This document shows, in pieces, positions 43,244-47,549 of a DNA stretch of 47,549 nucleotides. The notes under the pieces were generated by a model. The model was not told the origin of the DNA. It ran no database searches and saw nothing but the letters and a program-made list of their open reading frames with translations. The number at the start of each line of letters is the position of its first letter. Position 1 is the stretch's first letter. Position numbers and translations under genes: made by a program. The DNA is from Pleionea sp052032335. Its GTDB lineage: Bacteria; Pseudomonadota; Gammaproteobacteria; Enterobacterales; Kangiellaceae. The DNA is taken from assembly GCA_052032335.1 (NCBI GenBank), contig JBPEWV010000007.1:1-47549 (forward strand), given 5' to 3'.

Positions 43244-45679
43244 TTATCCTTGCGCGCCGCGCGTTTTCTGACTAATTCGGAAAATTACAAACTCAGCAGG
43301 TTTCACTGGTGCAACGCCAATTTCGACAATAAGTCGACCGTTGTCGATATCGGCCTGACTCATGGTGTCCAAGCCAACATTCACAAAGAAGGCTTCATCT
43401 TGAGTGACACCTTCGAGTGCACCGCTTCGCCAGACTGTTAAAAGAAAGTTCGTTAAACTGCGCTTAACTGTCGCCCAAAGCGGCTCTGCATTCGGCTCGA
43501 ATACGGCCCATTGCATACCATTTTCAATGGATTTTTCGATAAAGATAAAGAGTCGCCGGACATTGATGTATTTCCACTCTGGATCGGAACTGAGCGTTCG
43601 CGCTCCGTAGAGTCGTAACCCGCGGTTTGCGTCCCGAAAATCACGAAAACAATTGATGTGAGATGGGTTAAGAATATCCTGTTCACCCTTGGTTAAACGC
43701 GTTTCGAAGCTTCGAATTGATTTAACGACTTCATTGGCAGGCGCTTTATGAACACCTCGCTGAACATCACTACGCGCGTATATTCCAAGCACATGGCCTG
43801 AAGGTGCAATGTTTATTTCATCACCCTTTTCACCAAACGGGTCGGCAACCGTTAACCATGGATAATAGTAGGCCGCATGCGTCGTATCGTAATTTTTACG
43901 GTGCGTTTGCACACCCGCGAGCTTTGCACTTTTTTCAGAATCTAATACCGCGAAGCGGTAGCGAATGCGCTCACAATGACCAATGAGGCTTTTCTGAACA
44001 TCAACCGACGTTTGACCAGGAACAGCAACGATACTGATATCATTTTCATTAATCATCGCCTGGATACCCGTTCTTAAATCGGGATCGTCGGATGCGTTGC
44101 CTATAAAACTTTGGTCGTCAATACTGGCAACATCATCGTCACCGGATGCTAGGTCGAAATAGACCTCGGTCATCGGGGATTTTCCGTCATTAAAACTCCC
44201 AAGCCGGACTAACTCTGAAGCTCCAGAGACCGAAATAGTTTGCGTTGCACTATCGTAACTCCCAACAATTCGAGGGGCATACCTTGGATGGTCAGAGTCG
44301 ATCGCTAAGTCATCAATACGTTCACTTTCAACAACTTTATCGCCTTCGAGTCGTTCAACAACCAAATCGAATTCAATCGACTCCACGGGTTGATCTGCAT
44401 TAATTACCGAACCAAGTGCGGAATCAATAGTCACCTTCAGTCCATTCCTATCTACTTGAGTCACTTTACGGACGACAATATTGTCAGGCGCAATCGTAAA
44501 TCTTAAGTAGGTTCCTTTTTGCACAGCAAACACCGATTTTAGTAGAATCTCTGTATCAGTATCAGTCGCTTGCGTTGAAACTTCAGTTCTTAATAGGCTT
44601 TTGGGTAATGAAAGCACTCGTAAATTGTTTCCCCAGTTTCCTGGGTAAATTGCGTGCACATTACAAAACACATCATCCAGAAAACGAGCACTTGCACCGG
44701 CCAGGTAACCGTTGCCGATTCCCGACTTAAGCGTCACTACCACTTCACCGCCGGTAATTAAATAGTATTCACCATTGGATCGAATAAACGATTCATTGCC
44801 CGTCATCGATTCGTTAATGGCAATCGTATCGGCTGCCGCAGCTCCATTCGCAGTAAATGATTTATCGACAGAAATCGTGACTTTAAACAAGCGAGTACGA
44901 GAAATAGGATGATCATAAATAAGCACCCCGCCATTTTCATCAAATGTCGATGATGCATCGGCGTTAATTGTAATGTATTCGCTTTTTTCTGGCTCGACGG
45001 TATCTTCAATGTAAAGCGTATCTGCGTTCAACAGGTTGTCCGTTAGCGTTGCATCGATCGCCAAGGTTCCACCGGCAGACATATCTTGATTGATATTAAC
45101 GGTGACATCTTCATCTTGAACTGCAGAGCACACATCAAATGCATCTGTATCGCTAAGTGCGGTATCCAAGTTTCGATTAATAAAAATGGTTTGACTGTCA
45201 ACGCTCTGAAGCTCAACCACATCGGATTTTCCGGGCTCTGAAAACAGCAACTGTACATTCGAAGCAAGCTGGTCGAAGGGTCCCGAATTAAATCGAAGCG
45301 TTGTCCCATTAAGAGCCACTCCTGCGCTTAGTTCGAATGCGGCGGACCCCGCTAAACTCTCAGAGAATAATACAGCTTCCGCTCGAGTCGCCGCGTCACC
45401 AACAATACGAGTGATGTAGACACGCGATCCCCCGTTATTGAAAAATCCTTCCACGGCATAGGGCAACGCATCAAGGTTATTGGAGTAGACGTTGTAATCC
45501 AACTTACCACCAAAAACTCGATTAAATTCACCAAAACTGGTGACGAGGGTTGGAATATTCACTGGCCCTCTCATCGTTACGCCAACCATACCAGCAGTAC
45601 TGGTGCTGACACCTTCAATTGGCTTATTTCCTGAGGATACTTCTTCTACATAAACTCCAGGTGCTAGATACTCTGGCAT
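43244..45679 (-). CDS. Tail sheath protein 1, expanded
   Basis: The 811-residue product has sheath hallmarks at both ends: MPEYLAPGVYVEEVSSGNKPIEGVSTSTAG and FFNNGGSRVYITRIVGDA at the start; GLRLYGARTLSSDPEWKYINVRRLFIFIE and MQWAVFEPNAEPLWATV near residues 690-730. Between them (about 120-490) lie some 350 beta-rich residues with no recognised fold, including repeated 'DTLYIEDTVEPEK...' and 'DKSFTANGAAAADTI' segments. Sheaths in related systems are about half this long, so the insert must decorate the outside of the particle. A GGAG ribosome site lies 8 nt before the ATG. Confidence 0.93.
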   Translation of the reverse strand: MPEYLAPGVYVEEVSSGNKPIEGVSTSTAGMVGVTMRGPVNIPTLVTSFGEFNRVFGGKLDYNVYSNNLDALPYAVEGFFNNGGSRVYITRIVGDAATRAEAVLFSESLAGSAAFELSAGVALNGTTLRFNSGPFDQLASNVQLLFSEPGKSDVVELQSVDSQTIFINRNLDTALSDTDAFDVCSAVQDEDVTVNINQDMSAGGTLAIDATLTDNLLNADTLYIEDTVEPEKSEYITINADASSTFDENGGVLIYDHPISRTRLFKVTISVDKSFTANGAAAADTIAINESMTGNESFIRSNGEYYLITGGEVVVTLKSGIGNGYLAGASARFLDDVFCNVHAIYPGNWGNNLRVLSLPKSLLRTEVSTQATDTDTEILLKSVFAVQKGTYLRFTIAPDNIVVRKVTQVDRNGLKVTIDSALGSVINADQPVESIEFDLVVERLEGDKVVESERIDDLAIDSDHPRYAPRIVGSYDSATQTISVSGASELVRLGSFNDGKSPMTEVYFDLASGDDDVASIDDQSFIGNASDDPDLRTGIQAMINENDISIVAVPGQTSVDVQKSLIGHCERIRYRFAVLDSEKSAKLAGVQTHRKNYDTTHAAYYYPWLTVADPFGEKGDEINIAPSGHVLGIYARSDVQRGVHKAPANEVVKSIRSFETRLTKGEQDILNPSHINCFRDFRDANRGLRLYGARTLSSDPEWKYINVRRLFIFIEKSIENGMQWAVFEPNAEPLWATVKRSLTNFLLTVWRSGALEGVTQDEAFFVNVGLDTMSQADIDNGRLIVEIGVAPVKPAEFVIFRISQKTRGAQG

Positions 45680-45696
45680 AGCTTATTCTCCATATC

Positions 45697-46353
45697 TCAA
45701 TGATTAATTGGCAAATCCCAAACATTGAGTGTTTGCGTGTAATCAATACCAAAGTCAGTCGATGCAAGAACTGAGTCATCGACCGACAAACGAACTTGAA
45801 CCGTCACCGAATCGGCAACAGGAAGTGGATAAAACTTCCATAAACTTAAACCACCAACCGGAACGCCCATTAACGACGAAGGCGCAATAATCTCCAAGTT
45901 ATAATCACTCGGATCCAATGGCTGATGATTGGTTTTTCGAAGGCTGACCTCTGCTGCGACCGGGATAGGAGATAAGGATACAATCTCATCAAAGAGCAAC
46001 TGCCATTTGTCTGTCAAATTGCCTTCTTCAATAGCTTCAACCTGCAACATAAACGCATCCCAGTCAGCGGTTGAAACGTTAATCGTGTGTGTCATATCAA
46101 GATAATTCGTTGCTGATACTTCGATACGAAACTGATAGTCATCAGTCTCAAATTCACGTTGTAGCTCGAGCAAAGGACGAGTACTGGTGACGAGAAGATT
46201 GCCCATTCCATCCAACCGAATGGCTAGGGGACTTCGAATAAACGCCGGGTAACTGATCGCTTTAAAGGTCAAATTAATATCTAATGGATGAGTGACAGGC
46301 TTGGCGAACACGCTGTCTTGAAACGATATTTTTCCGACTTGAACGGTTGGCAT
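45697..46353 (-). CDS. Unknown beta-rich protein between cap and sheath genes
   Basis: I do not recognise a family. The 218-residue product is rich in alternating strand patterns, has no membrane segment or signal peptide, and includes the phrase YQFRIEVSATNYLDMTHTINV and a C-terminus with VTVQVRLSVDDSVLASTDF. This suggests one or two beta-sandwich domains, so a decoration, cap-associated or assembly role is plausible. Its start overlaps the cap gene stop by TGATG, and the sheath gene follows 17 nt later, so it is certainly part of the operon. Confidence 0.65.
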   Translation of the reverse strand: MPTVQVGKISFQDSVFAKPVTHPLDINLTFKAISYPAFIRSPLAIRLDGMGNLLVTSTRPLLELQREFETDDYQFRIEVSATNYLDMTHTINVSTADWDAFMLQVEAIEEGNLTDKWQLLFDEIVSLSPIPVAAEVSLRKTNHQPLDPSDYNLEIIAPSSLMGVPVGGLSLWKFYPLPVADSVTVQVRLSVDDSVLASTDFGIDYTQTLNVWDLPINH

Positions 46354-46952
46354 CAGTCGTTAACCCCCTGTTTCAAATCGACCTGAGAAACACCGACCCT
46401 GTGCGCAGCCGCCGGTTGAATTCCTGAGTCAATGGAAACGACTTCGACAGAAATTACATAACTCAGTCGGAACTTTTCGTTCATCGCCGTCCATATTTGA
46501 TTTAACGATTCGATCGTTAAACTAACCGGATGAATTCTGAGTTCTCTTGTTCCCCCGCGATCTTGATTTAAATCAAGATCGCCAGAGCTCTGAATCATAG
46601 GATTATCATAAAAATACTGAATGAGACGACCAAGAATCAACTGATTATCGACTTCATCGTCTACAACAGGTGTAATAAGAAACTTTAAATTAACCGGAAG
46701 CGGTGGCTTTATAAGACCGTCTTGATTAATGGGCACCAAGTTCTGATTGCGCATGTGCTCATTAATATTAACATGATAAAGATAAAGGGAAATTTTACCG
46801 CCATCACTTTCAGCAGACTCAGGCTTTGCAATAATAACGTCGGTATCTGCGTCCGTTAAACTCAGATCAATGTCAGGACTATCTTTCAAAGCATCGAAAA
46901 TTTTTTGCTTCAAATCCCTGCTAATGTCATGAAGTACAGAAAAGCCTGACAA
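46353..46952 (-). CDS. DUF4255 / Pvc16-like tail terminator (cap) protein
   Basis: I chose TTG 46952 as start because AGGAG lies 10 nt upstream and the product then opens MSGFSVLHDISRDL, as family members do; the GTG 39 nt upstream adds 13 odd residues. The 199-residue product continues with the DUF4255 pattern, YLYHVNINEHMRNQN near residue 65 and PLPVNLKFLITPV, followed by ILGRLIQYFYDNPMI. Pvc16-type proteins cap the distal end of the tube and sheath. It is the first gene of the operon. A perfect 26-bp palindrome lies in its coding sequence near residues 124-132. Confidence 0.88.
   Translation of the reverse strand: MSGFSVLHDISRDLKQKIFDALKDSPDIDLSLTDADTDVIIAKPESAESDGGKISLYLYHVNINEHMRNQNLVPINQDGLIKPPLPVNLKFLITPVVDDEVDNQLILGRLIQYFYDNPMIQSSGDLDLNQDRGGTRELRIHPVSLTIESLNQIWTAMNEKFRLSYVISVEVVSIDSGIQPAAAHRVGVSQVDLKQGVND
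46557..46582. repeat. Perfect 26-bp inverted repeat inside the cap gene
   Basis: The 13-bp arms GCGATCTTGATTT and AAATCAAGATCGC abut without a loop. It encodes part of GDLDLNQDRG. A perfect 13-bp dyad is not expected by chance in a window of this size, though the repeated DL / NQD codons help to make it. It could form a cruciform or hairpin, or be a dimeric regulator site about 400 bp into the operon. Confidence 0.8.
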
Positions 46953-47549
46953 ACCCCTTGAACTCCTTTTCGCAATCAAGAAATATCCCACTATCGTGAG
47001 TTTCTATTTTTATTTCAGCTAACAATCTTTAATTAAAGACACTGCTAAAACAACAAACAGAATGCGTCCTTTCGAATTTATTGAAGCACCAAAGATATTC
47101 GATGTCAAAAGATAAATTTAAATATTCTCAAAATGGAATATTCGACATTAAACAAAAACTCATAATGAAATGGAGACTTTTAACTTTCGAATTTCTATCA
47201 CAATTACCTTCGACAACGTGGCTTTTTCACCAAATCCCGAATGTGTTATAACCACTATAATTTCCGTTCGGATCAGCTTGAAATAATTTTCTTTCTAACG
47301 ACACGTAATAACAAGAATAATTCGATCTTACTTTCCAAAAGATCTTAAGAATTATTACAAGCCACTTACTGAGTAAGTCCACCTTGTAATTTCTGCCTTC
47401 CAAAAGTGCATTGCATCGATTGCATAACATAGAGTCCAATCAACTTTTAAAATTAAGCATTCACAAAGCTCTTTAGCAGCAATTATTTAGAGTCGGCAAA
47501 GCACTTTACAGCATAAGCTTCAAGCACTCGCCAACTTATATTACTATTA
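46953..47549. other. AT-rich region upstream of the injection-system operon
   Basis: This is the likely location of the operon promoter, since all downstream genes read away from it and are closely spaced. It holds ATATTC three times (47095, 47122, 47138), the first and last extended as ATATTCGA, and a 14-bp palindrome TCTTTAATTAAAGA (47026-47039), none of which is conclusive. A minus-strand ORF at 47227-47439 has no ribosome site or family and is not accepted. No strong -35/-10 pair is seen. Confidence 0.4.

Noticed and set aside
19458..46952. Interpretation as T6SS or as a Myoviridae prophage / R-type pyocin
   Set aside because: No TssJLM, TssK, ClpV, Hcp-type tube or capsid/terminase/lysis genes; presence of the AAA+ ATPase, DUF4255 cap, two sheaths and LysM hub fit eCIS better.
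47026..47039. 14-bp palindrome TCTTTAATTAAAGA in the operon leader
   Set aside because: A 7-bp perfect dyad in AT-rich DNA is expected a few times by chance in a window this size; no second copy was noticed.
47227..47439. 70-codon minus-strand ORF upstream of the eCIS operon
   Set aside because: No ribosome site, atypical composition (Cys/Trp/Tyr mix) and no family; probably non-coding AT-rich DNA.
1..47549. CRISPR arrays, tRNA or rRNA genes, insertion sequences
   Set aside because: No regularly spaced repeats, tRNA-like clover-leaf with CCA end, transposase or terminal inverted repeats were seen on reading both strands; absence by eye is not proof.

Overview
The window looks like a chromosomal piece of a Gram-negative, probably marine or aquatic gammaproteobacterium. 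The indications are a lipobox lipoprotein, periplasmic signal peptides, a secreted protein with PKD and PPC domains, a class II fumarase next to an AcnA-type aconitase, a UPF0227/YqiA-like esterase and moderate GC. I cannot name the genus from sequence alone. No rRNA, tRNA, CRISPR array, transposase or integrase was recognised.

Region 1 (1-19.4 kb) is ordinary housekeeping and accessory DNA. It holds the start of a secreted protein (possibly an M6 immune-inhibitor-A-like peptidase) coupled to a small lipoprotein gene, a carboxylesterase, an MFS transporter, fumC and acnA back to back, and a GNAT/carbon-nitrogen hydrolase fusion. A one-protein hybrid sensor kinase (TPR sensor, kinase, receiver, AraC output) is divergent from a secreted hydrolase with three PKD and two PPC domains. 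These are followed by an MscS-type channel, a NYN-domain protein, a three-gene set (T7-lysozyme-like amidase, zinc ribbon, unknown), a UPF0227 esterase and a GNAT acetyltransferase.

Region 2 (46,952 down to 19,458, all on the minus strand) is the main content: about 27.5 kb and 20 tightly packed genes encoding a phage-tail-like extracellular contractile injection system (eCIS), related to Pvc/Afp/MAC particles. In transcription order it has a DUF4255/Pvc16-like cap protein, an unknown beta-rich protein, a very large sheath, a tube, a second sheath carrying an inserted Ig-like domain, a second tube, a DUF5908-like small protein, a LysM hub, a gpD-like hub, a gpV-like spike, a DUF2169-like protein and a DUF4150 PAAR-like tip. 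It continues with a gp25 wedge, a baseplate-J protein, a propeller plus gpI-like tail protein, two proteins sharing a novel N-terminal module (one with a collagen-like stalk), a candidate tape measure, a Pvc15-like AAA+ ATPase, and finally a 1295-residue candidate effector ending in a His-Me-finger nuclease.

Many neighbouring genes overlap by 1-11 nt (ATGA, TGATG, GTGA and TTGA junctions), so the cluster is probably one translationally coupled operon read from the AT-rich region at 47.0-47.5 kb. The unusual parts are the T6SS-like DUF2169/DUF4150 pair, the decorated sheaths, the paired proteins with the shared module, the propeller-bearing baseplate proteins, and the nuclease effector placed directly after the AAA+ ATPase with no evident immunity gene. 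A perfect 26-bp palindrome lies inside the first gene.
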